Source of the DNA: an uncultured Lachnospiraceae bacterium
GTDB lineage: Bacteria > Bacillota > Clostridia > Lachnospirales > Lachnospiraceae
DNA: 7,086 bases
NCBI GenBank assembly: GCA_946409475.1
Contig: CAMJWQ010000183.1
Span: 1-7,086, forward strand
Direction: 5' to 3'
Shown here piece by piece: positions 1 through 6,830 of the stretch. The notes below the pieces were generated by a model. It had not been told where the DNA came from. It searched no databases and was given only the letters and a program-made list of their open reading frames with translations. Each line of letters starts with the position of its first letter. The first letter of the stretch is position 1. The translations under genes and the position numbers were made by a program.

Positions 1-41
1 ATAATATATATACTGCACCTGCATAGGAAGGTAAATGAGAT

Positions 42-1748
42 ATGAATAATACCCTAATTAATATTATTTTAAATATCAGTATGCTCGTAATGCTTGCTAC
101 TTTGTTAGTAAACATTCCTTTTTTTCAAAAAATCATATTGCACGAGGGAAACCTGACCTTTACGGAACAAAGTCTTTTGGGTATTATCATGGGAGGCTGC
201 TGTATTTTTTCCAATTATGTCGGAATACAGATCAATGCAGCCGTCTTAAATTCCAGGGTAATTGGAGCCTTAGGTGCTTCCTTACTGGGAGGTCCTGTTT
301 CCGGAATCATTGCCGCAATCCTGGGAATAACCCATAGGTATTATTTGGAAGCCCATGGTATAACAACAATGGCATGCTGTGCTGCGACTTTAACGGAAAG
401 TTTAATTGGAATTGCGGTATGGCGTTATTTTACAGTCCGAAATAAAAGATATGAAAGCCTGTTTCTTTTTATTTTGACGGCACTGTGCGAAATGATGCAT
501 ATGGGAATGGTACTGTTATTGTCAAATCCTCGTAACGAAGCCTTTGAGATTGTGGAAACGATAGCCGTACCGATGATTCTGTTTAATGCACTTGGAATGG
601 TGCTGTTTTTCAGTGTTTTCCGAAATGTATATAAGCTCCAGGATAAACAGCTGTCGCAAAAAATGCTGCTGGCATTTGAAATCGTGGAGAAATCGTTGCC
701 TCATCTGGAAAAAACCTTAAAGGGATGTGAGAATTTCCAAAAGGTTATTGATATTATTATGAATCAATATAAATGTGAGGGTGCGGCTATTGTAAATAAA
801 AACAGCTATTTGGGAAAGAGCTCCCTATTTGACGGGAGAGAATGGAAAGAAAATTTACCGCATATCATAGGCCTGACGATGGACAAACGAATGGCACGAA
901 TATGGGATAAGAACAGCGATGACTATATGCTGGCAGCTGCCAGGGAGGATGTGTTTTATGATCTGCTCCAAAAAAATGTTGCGATAACGGCACCATTAAT
1001 TGTTTCCGAGGATATTTGGGGCTGCATTATCATGCTGGTCAGAAGGAGGGAATACAATCCGCAGGTTGAGCTTAGCTTTATTATCGGCATCTCTAATCTG
1101 ATCTCAACACAGCTGGCAATGGCACAGTTTAAAAGACAGAAAAAATTATTAAGAAAGGCAGAATTTCAGGCACTGCAGTCACAGATAAACCCACATTTTC
1201 TCTTTAATGCACTCAATACCATTTCCTGCTTCTGCAGGGAAAAACCGGAAAGGGCAAGGGAACTTATTATTAATTTGACTACCTATTTCAGGAATTGTCT
1301 TCAGGATGTATCCAGTATGGTGACTGTCCGGGAAGAATTGCAGCATATCAAGGCCTATCTTGAGCTTGAAAAAGCCCGGTTCGAGGAAAGGCTTCAAATT
1401 ATTATCGAAGTGGATGATGCTTGTAACCATGATATAATTCCGAATCTTATATTACAGCCCCTTGTGGAAAATGCGGTGAAGCATGGTGCAATCGTTATGG
1501 AACAGGGAATCATACAAATACATATCTATCGAATGGAAGAAAAAAAGCTTTGCCTTGAGGTTTGGGATAATGGCCCGGGATTTCCGGAAAATGTAATCGC
1601 TTCATTAAAAACAAGAAGTAAAAAATATAGTGGGATCGGGATTTGGAATGTCAACGAAAGATTAATTAGTATATATGGAGAAGGGGCACAGCTGGAAATT
1701 GAAAATAAGAACCGCAGTACACTGGTTAAAATGAGATTGCCCCAATAA
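42..1748 (+). CDS. LytS-family sensor histidine kinase (5TM-LYT, GAF, His_kinase, HATPase)
   Basis: Membrane sensor kinase of 568 residues that should autophosphorylate on histidine and pass the phosphate to the regulator encoded next to it. Residues about 1-200 are hydrophobic segments of the 5TM-5TMR_LYT type, with the family signature around N70-S71-R72, GGP 83-85 and THRY 97-100. A GAF-like cytoplasmic region spans about 215-365. The phosphoacceptor is H385 in QINPHFLFNALN. The ATPase domain shows the N-box LVENAVKHG (N477), the G1 box VWDNGPGF (D509) and the GIGIWNVNERL box (from G531). Length and domain order are those of full-length LytS/BtsS/YpdA-type kinases. The start ATG has AGGAAGG at 25-31, 10 bases upstream; an ATG at 35 gives only a four-codon frame. 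Known relatives sense pyruvate or cell-envelope state. The adjacent CstA gene makes a small carboxylate such as pyruvate the best guess, but the ligand is inferred. Confidence 0.95.
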   Translation: MNNTLINIILNISMLVMLATLLVNIPFFQKIILHEGNLTFTEQSLLGIIMGGCCIFSNYVGIQINAAVLNSRVIGALGASLLGGPVSGIIAAILGITHRYYLEAHGITTMACCAATLTESLIGIAVWRYFTVRNKRYESLFLFILTALCEMMHMGMVLLLSNPRNEAFEIVETIAVPMILFNALGMVLFFSVFRNVYKLQDKQLSQKMLLAFEIVEKSLPHLEKTLKGCENFQKVIDIIMNQYKCEGAAIVNKNSYLGKSSLFDGREWKENLPHIIGLTMDKRMARIWDKNSDDYMLAAAREDVFYDLLQKNVAITAPLIVSEDIWGCIIMLVRRREYNPQVELSFIIGISNLISTQLAMAQFKRQKKLLRKAEFQALQSQINPHFLFNALNTISCFCREKPERARELIINLTTYFRNCLQDVSSMVTVREELQHIKAYLELEKARFEERLQIIIEVDDACNHDIIPNLILQPLVENAVKHGAIVMEQGIIQIHIYRMEEKKLCLEVWDNGPGFPENVIASLKTRSKKYSGIGIWNVNERLISIYGEGAQLEIENKNRSTLVKMRLPQ

Positions 1749-1767
1749 GGGAGGAGGAGTCCTTATA

Positions 1768-2505
1768 TTGAAGATAGGAATTGTAGATGATGAAAGACCG
1801 GCAAGAAGTGAATTAATGTATTTATTAAAGCTAAAAAGGACCGGTGTCACTTTTTTTGAGGCTAATTCTTGCCAGAAGATGCTGGAACTATTGCAGAAGG
1901 AGAGACTTGATGTGGTATTTGTGGATATTCACCTTGGAGATATGAATGGAACCACCCTTGCCTCATTAATTCTTGAAAAGCAGCCGGATATTCTAATTGT
2001 GTTTGCCACCGCCCACAAAGAATATGCGGTTGAAGCCTTTGAGCTTGGGGCCGTTGATTACTTATTAAAGCCGTATTCAGTGGAAAGAATTGAGAAATGT
2101 ATCCAAAGAATAGAAGCTTCTATGAGTTTAACGAACAATACCGATAAAACTTTAGCAAATAACCCGGCAAACAAAGAAAAAATGATATTTGTTTTAGGGG
2201 AATGCATTAAAGTGATTGATATTCAATCTATCATATACATGCAATCTTATAACAGAGGATGTAAAATTTATACATTAGAACACGAATTTTACCAGAATCA
2301 GACACTAAATTATTATGATGAGAAATTAAAAGCCTTTCATTTCTTTCGGGTCCATAAAAGCTTTCTTGTGAATCTGAAATTTATCAAAGAACTGATTCCA
2401 AGTTACAATAATGGATATGCCATCCATCTCAATCATATGAATGATACGATAATTCCAATTGGAAGGCATCAATACCGGGAGGTTCGGGAATATTTTGAAA
2501 TATAA
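1768..2505 (+). CDS. LytTR-family response regulator
   Basis: DNA-binding response regulator of 245 residues and the evident partner of the preceding kinase. The receiver domain (about 1-118) has the acidic pair D7/D8, phosphoacceptor D53 in VVFVDIHLGDMNG, T81 in FATAHKEYA, and the K101-P102 pair. After a polar linker, a LytTR DNA-binding domain fills about 138-244, with the hallmark RVHKSFLVN at 194-202 and a terminal IPIGRHQY near 229-236. Many family members have Ser-Arg where this one has G232-R233. The start is TTG, supported by GGGAGGAGG at 1749-1757 ten bases upstream; no ATG fits the receiver N-terminus. Only 19 bases separate it from the kinase stop, so the two are co-transcribed. 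Its likely target is the repeat cluster upstream of the transporter gene, by analogy with BtsR controlling btsT in E. coli. That target is an inference. Confidence 0.94.
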   Translation: MKIGIVDDERPARSELMYLLKLKRTGVTFFEANSCQKMLELLQKERLDVVFVDIHLGDMNGTTLASLILEKQPDILIVFATAHKEYAVEAFELGAVDYLLKPYSVERIEKCIQRIEASMSLTNNTDKTLANNPANKEKMIFVLGECIKVIDIQSIIYMQSYNRGCKIYTLEHEFYQNQTLNYYDEKLKAFHFFRVHKSFLVNLKFIKELIPSYNNGYAIHLNHMNDTIIPIGRHQYREVREYFEI

Positions 2506-2550
2506 AATTAAAAAAGCCTATAATCCTTTTGCTTTGATACCAATATTTAA

Positions 2551-2580
2551 GCGGTTTATACACGGTTTTTAGCAGTTTGT
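2551..2580 (+). promoter_or_regulatory. Candidate LytTR operator: three phased GCGGTTT-like direct repeats
   Basis: Three similar heptamers sit in the gap ahead of cstA: GCGGTTT at 2551-2557, ACGGTTT at 2562-2568 and GCAGTTT at 2572-2578. Their starts are 11 and 10 bases apart, about one helical turn each. Copies one and three are 21 bases apart, the spacing expected of paired LytTR sites (about 9-base motifs with 12-13-base spacers and a core GTT). The cluster ends about 10 bases upstream of the -35 candidate, where an activator would bind. A LytTR regulator is encoded immediately upstream. No binding data are available from sequence alone. Confidence 0.45.
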
Positions 2581-2590
2581 GCCATATATA

Positions 2591-2618
2591 TTGATTAATA
2601 TAGACAATAATATAAAAT
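2591..2618 (+). promoter_or_regulatory. Candidate promoter for cstA
   Basis: TTGATT at 2591-2596 and TAAAAT at 2613-2618 are separated by 16 bases in a very AT-rich stretch. The pair would start a transcript near 2625, giving a leader of about 70 bases before the ATG at 2695. The -35 lies just downstream of the repeat cluster at 2551-2580, which suits activation by the regulator. In such AT-rich DNA other hexamer pairings are possible, so the exact register is uncertain. Confidence 0.4.
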
Positions 2619-2694
2619 ATTTATAAAGTCTGATTATAAGATATATACAATTTTGCTCGATTGTGTAAAATGCATCAGCAAAAAGGAGGCAATT

Positions 2695-4131
2695 ATGATA
2701 TCGTTTTTTGTATGTTTAGCAATACTGATTGGCGGATATTTTGTTTACGGTAAGATTGTGGAGAAGATTTATGGCCCTGATGACAGAGAGACACCGGCAG
2801 TAAGGATCAATGACGGTGTTGATTATGTTGTTATGCCTGCCTGGAAATTATTTTTGGTACAATTACTGAATATTGCAGGACTCGGTCCCATTTATGGAGC
2901 CCTTGCAGGTGCCCAGTGGGGAACCGCGGTTTTTCTTTGGATTACCTTCGGAACAATTTTGGCAGGCGGGGTGCATGATTTCTCATCAGGTTTTATCAGC
3001 ATGAGACATGATGGAGCATCTATTTCGGAAATCACAGGTATCTATCTTGGAAATTTTATGAAACAGGTTATGCGGTTATTTAGTGTTGTCCTGTTAGTAA
3101 TGGTCGGAACGGTATTTGCCGTGGGACCTGCTTCCTTAATTGCGATGTTGATAGGCAATAACGGCGGCAGCGGAATATTAGTCAATACATACTTCTGGCT
3201 TGCTGTCATACTGATATACTATTTCATAGCAACCTTTGTTCCCATTGATAAAATCATTGGCAAGATTTATCCTTTATTTGGTTTTTGTCTCATATTTATG
3301 GCAGTTGGTGTTGCCGTCGGATTGGCAACTCATGGTTTCACCATACCGGAAATCACATTACACAGCCTGCATCCCTCTAAAACACCTATATGGCCGGTTA
3401 TGTTTATTACCGTTGCCTGCGGTGCCATCTCCGGCTTTCATGCAACACAGTCACCGCTTATGGCCCGGTGCTGTAAGAGCGAGAAGCAAGGCAGGCTGGT
3501 CTTCTATGGTGCCATGGTGGCAGAAGGTGTTATTGCATTAATTTGGGCAGCGGCAGGTGCGGCCGTTTATGAAAAGACGGGCGGATTAATGACAGGACTT
3601 GCCGATATGCTTAACGGTTCGGGTCAGGCAGCTACCGTATATGATGTCTGCTCCAAAACAATGGGAGGCTTTGGTATTGCACTTGCCATGATAGGAGTTA
3701 TTGCCTGTCCCATTACATCCGGGGATACTTCATTTCGTTCAGCAAGACTGGTCATTTCCGATTGGTTTAAAATCGGCCAGAAAAGTTATCGGAACCGTTT
3801 GATTATATGCGTACCATTGCTGTTGACCGGCGCAATCATCAGTCAGTTAGATTATATGGTCATTTGGAGATATTTCAGCTGGTCGAATCAAACGTTAGCT
3901 ATGATGGCATTATGGGCGGCATCCGTGTATTTGTATAAAAATCAAAAATTTTATTGGATCACTGCAATTCCGGCCACTTTTATGACGGCTGTTTCTGTTA
4001 CTTATTTCTTTTATGCGGAAGAATGCCTGAACCTGGGAACGCGAGTGGCATATCCGATTGGAATTGCGGCAGCATTGATTTGTTTTGTCTTATTCTTGTA
4101 TAAGATCTTGTGGAATCAAAAGAAGGCATAA
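2695..4131 (+). CDS. cstA: CstA-family transporter (carbon starvation protein, putative pyruvate transporter)
   Basis: Polytopic membrane protein of 478 residues with about 13 hydrophobic segments over its whole length. Family hallmarks are SGFHATQSPLMARC starting at residue 246 and TSGDTSFRSARLVISDW starting at 341. E. coli CstA and BtsT are about 700 residues; this is the shorter form found in many Firmicutes, not a truncation, since the C-terminal membrane segments are present. The frame is open back to a TTG at 2653, but I chose ATG 2695: AAAGGAGG at 2682-2689 is ideally spaced for it, and the protein then begins with a membrane segment (ISFFVCLAILIGGYFVYG). Characterised enterobacterial members import pyruvate with protons, and older work links CstA to peptide use in starvation. 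The kinase/regulator pair immediately upstream resembles the BtsSR system that controls BtsT. The substrate here is inferred. Confidence 0.93.
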   Translation: MISFFVCLAILIGGYFVYGKIVEKIYGPDDRETPAVRINDGVDYVVMPAWKLFLVQLLNIAGLGPIYGALAGAQWGTAVFLWITFGTILAGGVHDFSSGFISMRHDGASISEITGIYLGNFMKQVMRLFSVVLLVMVGTVFAVGPASLIAMLIGNNGGSGILVNTYFWLAVILIYYFIATFVPIDKIIGKIYPLFGFCLIFMAVGVAVGLATHGFTIPEITLHSLHPSKTPIWPVMFITVACGAISGFHATQSPLMARCCKSEKQGRLVFYGAMVAEGVIALIWAAAGAAVYEKTGGLMTGLADMLNGSGQAATVYDVCSKTMGGFGIALAMIGVIACPITSGDTSFRSARLVISDWFKIGQKSYRNRLIICVPLLLTGAIISQLDYMVIWRYFSWSNQTLAMMALWAASVYLYKNQKFYWITAIPATFMTAVSVTYFFYAEECLNLGTRVAYPIGIAAALICFVLFLYKILWNQKKA

Positions 4132-4211
4132 AAAAGTATCTGTCTGCATTTTGAACGTTATATGGCAGAAGTGGAAATATTTCCTGCCTTCAAGGGCCAG
4201 GGAGGTTTGAT

Positions 4212-4565
4212 ATGATAATACCACCAAAAAAATTAGGAAAAAGCAGCCTTTCCTATGAAGAAATCAGAACAGACAAAAAGAACTGTTTCAAATATGGTCC
4301 TGCCGGAATGGGAGAGAAGGCCATTTACCTGAATAGCTTTTATTTTGGCCGATGCTATTATATTCCGCTTACAAATGTAAAAAGAGTGTTCAAAAGGCTT
4401 GCAATAGCAAAGGGAACGATTAAGGCATCCATACCCTATTTCGTTGTAGTTTATGATGACAATAAAGAAAAACAATGCATATTCAGATTGGAACAGGATG
4501 TGGACTCATTATTAAATAAAATAAAAGAGACGGCACCGGAAGTAGCCGTAGGGAAAATAGGGTAA
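4212..4565 (+). CDS. Small conserved-looking protein of unknown function
   Basis: A soluble protein of 117 residues with no signal peptide or membrane segment; I cannot assign a function. The start ATG has AGGGAGG at 4199-4205, six bases upstream, so translation is well supported. The sequence is basic and appears strand-rich. It has a central block GEKAIYLNSFYFGRCYYIPL followed by NVKRVFKRLA, then IPYFVVVYDD and a final amphipathic helix DVDSLLNKIKE. This layout, strands ending in one helix, resembles small bacterial PH-like domains, but that is a fold guess only. It lies 80 bases after cstA with no convincing terminator between, so it may be co-transcribed with the transporter. A promoter and a strong hairpin follow its stop codon, so it probably ends the cstA transcript. 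Confidence 0.75.
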   Translation: MIIPPKKLGKSSLSYEEIRTDKKNCFKYGPAGMGEKAIYLNSFYFGRCYYIPLTNVKRVFKRLAIAKGTIKASIPYFVVVYDDNKEKQCIFRLEQDVDSLLNKIKETAPEVAVGKIG

Positions 4566-4584
4566 AGAGGTATTTGTTCACTTC

Positions 4585-4614
4585 TTGACGAATTTTAGTG
4601 AATATGTTTATAAT
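4585..4614 (+). promoter_or_regulatory. Near-consensus sigma-A promoter ahead of the amidohydrolase leader
   Basis: TTGACG at 4585-4590 and a perfect TATAAT at 4609-4614 are separated by 18 bases. The start point would be near 4621, which is the first base of the hairpin at 4622-4656. This is the best promoter match in the window. It lies 20 bases after the stop of the small protein gene and would drive the amidohydrolase gene through a leader of about 135 bases. Confidence 0.6.
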
Positions 4615-4621
4615 GAATCAG

Positions 4622-4668
4622 CGCAAAGGTGCGGTTTAAAAACTGCCACCCTTGCGTTTTGTTGTTTC
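4622..4668 (+). terminator. Strong hairpin with T-rich tail (terminator or attenuator)
   Basis: The arms CGCAAAGGTG (4622-4631) and CACCCTTGCG (4647-4656) pair with a single A-C mismatch. The stem continues inward as CGGTT/AACTG (one G-U pair, with C4646 bulged) around a four-base TAAA loop at 4637-4640. TTTTGTTGTTT follows directly at 4657-4667. This is a good rho-independent terminator shape. It can end read-through from the cstA and small-protein transcript. It also lies at the very start of the transcript predicted from the promoter at 4585-4614, so it could act as an attenuator or a 5' stabilising hairpin for the downstream gene. Confidence 0.65.
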
Positions 4669-4716
4669 ATAGGAAATTACATCCGGGGAAATGACCCTCC
4701 GGAAGGAGGCATACGA

Positions 4717-4734
4717 ATGTATGCTATTACATAA
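4717..4734 (+). other. Five-codon leader mini-ORF with perfect Shine-Dalgarno
   Basis: AAGGAGG at 4703-4709 is seven bases from an ATG at 4717 that encodes only MYAIT before TAA. A second overlapping ATG at 4721 gives MLLHK and a stop. The start codon lies in an inverted repeat, GCATAC (4709-4714) and GTATGC (4719-4724), with a four-base loop that could hide it. The mini-ORF ends 21 bases before the amidohydrolase start. A site this strong with no long frame behind it suggests a translated leader or the remnant of a lost gene start. Sequence alone cannot decide. Confidence 0.35.
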
Positions 4735-4755
4735 ATAAAGACGGGAGAGGTGTTT

Positions 4756-6357
4756 TTGGAATACTTTTTTGTAAATGCCAGAATCCATACCATGACGGGA
4801 AAGACAGCAGAGGCCATGTATGTAAGGAATGGAATAATCTTAGATATCGGAAGTGAGCCTGAGGTAAGGAGCTCGGTATCTTCTTCTGCTGTAACAGTGG
4901 ATTTAAAGGGAAAATGTGTTATGCCGGGCTTTATTGACAGTCATTGCCATTTGATAAATACAGGAGAGGTGAGAAATAAAATGGATTTATCATCCGCAAG
5001 GAGCACCGCAGATTTGATTGCAATTGGGAAAGCTTATATAGCATATCACAATATTCCTGAAGGAGAGCCTGTAATGGGTTATGGCTTTAATCAAAATCTT
5101 TTCGATACTGTAAAGCTTCCTGAAAAGGAGGCAGCCGATGCCATATCTGCCGGTCACCCTGTTATTTTAGAACGTGTTTGCGGACATGTAGGGACTGTTA
5201 ATACCTATGCTATTGAAAAGCTGGGGCTTACCTGTAATTCTCACTTTGAAGGCGGTAAATTGGGAGTGCGGGAAAATGGGGAGCTTAACGGACACATATG
5301 GGAAAATGCATTGACGAACATTAAGGGAAGGCTGAAAAATAAAAGTACCGCATATATGAAGAGTCTGATACGGGAGACATCTGTTTATATAAATTCATTG
5401 GGAATTACCTCCGTTCACTCGAATGATGTCAATGAAGAGGATTTTGACATATTCTATGAAGCATGTAAAGAGTTGGAGCAGGAAGACCGTATGACGGTCA
5501 GAATCTTTGAGGAAATAGCGGTCCCTGACCTTAAAAGTATAAAAAGGCTGATAAAAAAAGGACTCAAAACCGGAGAAGGCTCTGATTTTATAAAAACAGG
5601 AAATATTAAAATCTTTGCTGACGGATCTTTGGGGGCCCACTCAGCAGCCATGCTTGAGGAATATTCGGATATGCCCGGGGAAAAAGGAATTGCCGTTTAT
5701 AAGGAGCAGACAGAATTAAATGATATGGTATTGACAGCCAACAGGGCTGGTTTACAGGTTGCCATTCATGCTATAGGTGATTTGGCGGCAGCACAATGCG
5801 TAGAAGCCTTTGAGAATGCAGGAACCTTGGTAAGCAGGGAGTTACGCAACAGAATTGTACATTGCCAGATTGCTGACGATGCATTGCTGGGCAGAATGCA
5901 TACGTCTTCTATAGCGGCTGATATCCAGCCGCCGTTTACCGTAACGGACTGGAGGGTCGCAGAGAAGGCATTTGGGGAAAGATGCCGGCATTCATACCGG
6001 TGGAAGACCATGCGGGATATGGGAATTCATGTGGGAGGAGGCTCTGACAGTCCGGTAGAAAGCTTTGATCCGATATGGGGCATACATTGTGCCGTAAACA
6101 GGTGTGATGAGGCCGGATATCCTGAGGGGGGATGGCATCCCGATGAAAAGCTCAGTGTGGCGGAAGCAGTGTCCCTGTACACAAGGGATGCGGCATATCT
6201 TGCTTTTGAAGAGAAGCAAAAGGGCACTCTGGAAAAGGGAAGGCTGGCGGACTTTATAGTACTTACTGAGGACATTTTCAGCGTAAGCCCTATGGATATA
6301 GGTAATGTCAGGGTGGAGAAGACCTTTATTGGCGGGAAATTATGTTATGAAGCATAA
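4756..6357 (+). CDS. YtcJ-like amidohydrolase family protein
   Basis: Metal-dependent hydrolase of 533 residues in the YtcJ-like branch of the amidohydrolase superfamily. These are cytoplasmic enzymes that hydrolyse amide or N-formyl type bonds; the substrate here is unknown. Motifs in order: PGFIDSHCHL with the HxH metal pair H63/H65; RVCGHVGTVNTYA; IKIFADGSLGAHSA (K285, D289); VAIHAIGDLAAA (H338); RIVHCQI (H369); QPPFTVTDWR; GGGSDSPVES (D431); and a C-terminal strand DFIVLTEDIF typical of the beta-sandwich. Length is normal for the family and nothing essential is missing. The frame also has a GTG at 4750, but GGGAGAGG at 4743-4750 overlaps that codon and is correctly spaced for TTG 4756, which I prefer. 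The gene appears to have its own promoter and leader. A metabolic link to the CstA transporter is possible but unproven. Confidence 0.93.
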   Translation: MEYFFVNARIHTMTGKTAEAMYVRNGIILDIGSEPEVRSSVSSSAVTVDLKGKCVMPGFIDSHCHLINTGEVRNKMDLSSARSTADLIAIGKAYIAYHNIPEGEPVMGYGFNQNLFDTVKLPEKEAADAISAGHPVILERVCGHVGTVNTYAIEKLGLTCNSHFEGGKLGVRENGELNGHIWENALTNIKGRLKNKSTAYMKSLIRETSVYINSLGITSVHSNDVNEEDFDIFYEACKELEQEDRMTVRIFEEIAVPDLKSIKRLIKKGLKTGEGSDFIKTGNIKIFADGSLGAHSAAMLEEYSDMPGEKGIAVYKEQTELNDMVLTANRAGLQVAIHAIGDLAAAQCVEAFENAGTLVSRELRNRIVHCQIADDALLGRMHTSSIAADIQPPFTVTDWRVAEKAFGERCRHSYRWKTMRDMGIHVGGGSDSPVESFDPIWGIHCAVNRCDEAGYPEGGWHPDEKLSVAEAVSLYTRDAAYLAFEEKQKGTLEKGRLADFIVLTEDIFSVSPMDIGNVRVEKTFIGGKLCYEA

Positions 6358-6397
6358 TGGCCGGTCATTAAAATCAGAGTTATAAAAGTTCCGGTAT

Positions 6398-6817
6398 TGG
6401 ACGGAAGTCTCAGAGGACGCTGTAGCGATGATTTTGTTAATGGCTATTGCAATCGGTATGGAACCTCCGGAGGATAATTTACTCTCTCAGAAACCAAGCA
6501 ATTCCTATTATTGCTAATCCTTCAGGGAGGGTTGATCGCAGTAAGTACGATGACAGCTTTTTATATTGGCTGCCAAAATGGGAATGAAGCGGTAGCAAGT
6601 ATCATGGCCTTTGCTGCATTAACAATGGCGAGATTATTTCATGGTTTCAATTGCAGAAGTGAGCAATCTATTTTCCATATTGGACTTTCAAAGAATCCGT
6701 ATAGTTTATATGCATTGATGGAAACCAGATCGCATGATTTATTTATTGGCTCTTATACCATCCATTATTATTCAAATTAGTAAATTAATGAAAAGAGTGT
6801 ATTTGTTCGGGATATAG
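6398..6817 (+). pseudogene. Decayed C-terminal part of a cation-transporting P-type ATPase
   Basis: Four recognisable pieces of a P2-type (calcium-like) ATPase remain, in native order. Piece 1 (6401-6436) reads TEVSEDAVAMIL, the end of the phosphorylation domain. Piece 2 (6440-6502, same frame) reads AIAIGMEPPEDNLLSQKPSN, normally about 70 or more residues further on, so the middle is deleted. Piece 3 (about 6502-6721, shifted frame) has LILQGGLIAVSTMTAFYIG, ASIMAFAALTMARLFHGFNC and SIFHIGLSKNPYSLYALM. Piece 4 (6734-6814, back to the first frame) reads MIYLLALIPSIIIQISKLMK, the usual last helix and tail, then stops at TAG 6815. The DKTGT phosphorylation site, nucleotide domain and first membrane helices are absent from the window. 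A frame of 89 codons at 6511-6780 exists but is only piece 3 plus out-of-frame residues. It is not a functional gene. Confidence 0.82.
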
Positions 6818-6830
6818 AGCTTCTACCGCT

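Noticed and set aside
2506..2535. Possible terminator after the response regulator (AAAAG with CTTTT or AAAGC with GCTTT)
   Set aside because: The stems are only about five base pairs, AT-rich, with large loops and no proper T run; too weak to call.
4164..4188. Perfect palindrome GGAAATATTTCC (4173-4184) flanked by GGCAG and CTGCC between cstA and the small gene
   Set aside because: The two foldings compete, there is no T run, and no regulator is known to me for this site; noted but not called as a terminator or operator.
4631..4638. Second GCGGTTTA match, identical to the first cstA repeat
   Set aside because: It is a single copy within the hairpin at 4622-4656, with no partner at 21 bases; best explained by the hairpin.
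4709..4724. ACGA in the hairpin GCATACGAATGTATGC as a guanidine-II (mini-ykkC) riboswitch stem
   Set aside because: That class needs two stem-loops with ACGR loops; only one is possible here, in an alternative folding, and the downstream gene is not a typical target.
5395..6275. Several antisense frames of 65-82 codons across the amidohydrolase
   Set aside because: They overlap a clear + strand gene with full motifs, lack ribosome sites and show no family features.
6355..6370. TAATG/CATTA hairpin over the amidohydrolase stop as a terminator
   Set aside because: Only a short stem, and it is followed by A residues rather than T.
6466..6475. CCTCCGGAGG palindrome, looking like a ribosome site or operator
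   Set aside because: It is the coding sequence for the Pro-Pro-Glu-Asp part of the ATPase remnant, and no start codon with an open frame follows at proper spacing.
6511..6780. An 89-codon frame taken as an intact small membrane protein
   Set aside because: Its sequence is an internal stretch of a P-type ATPase, it has no ribosome site, and its last codons are out-of-frame reading of the ATPase tail.
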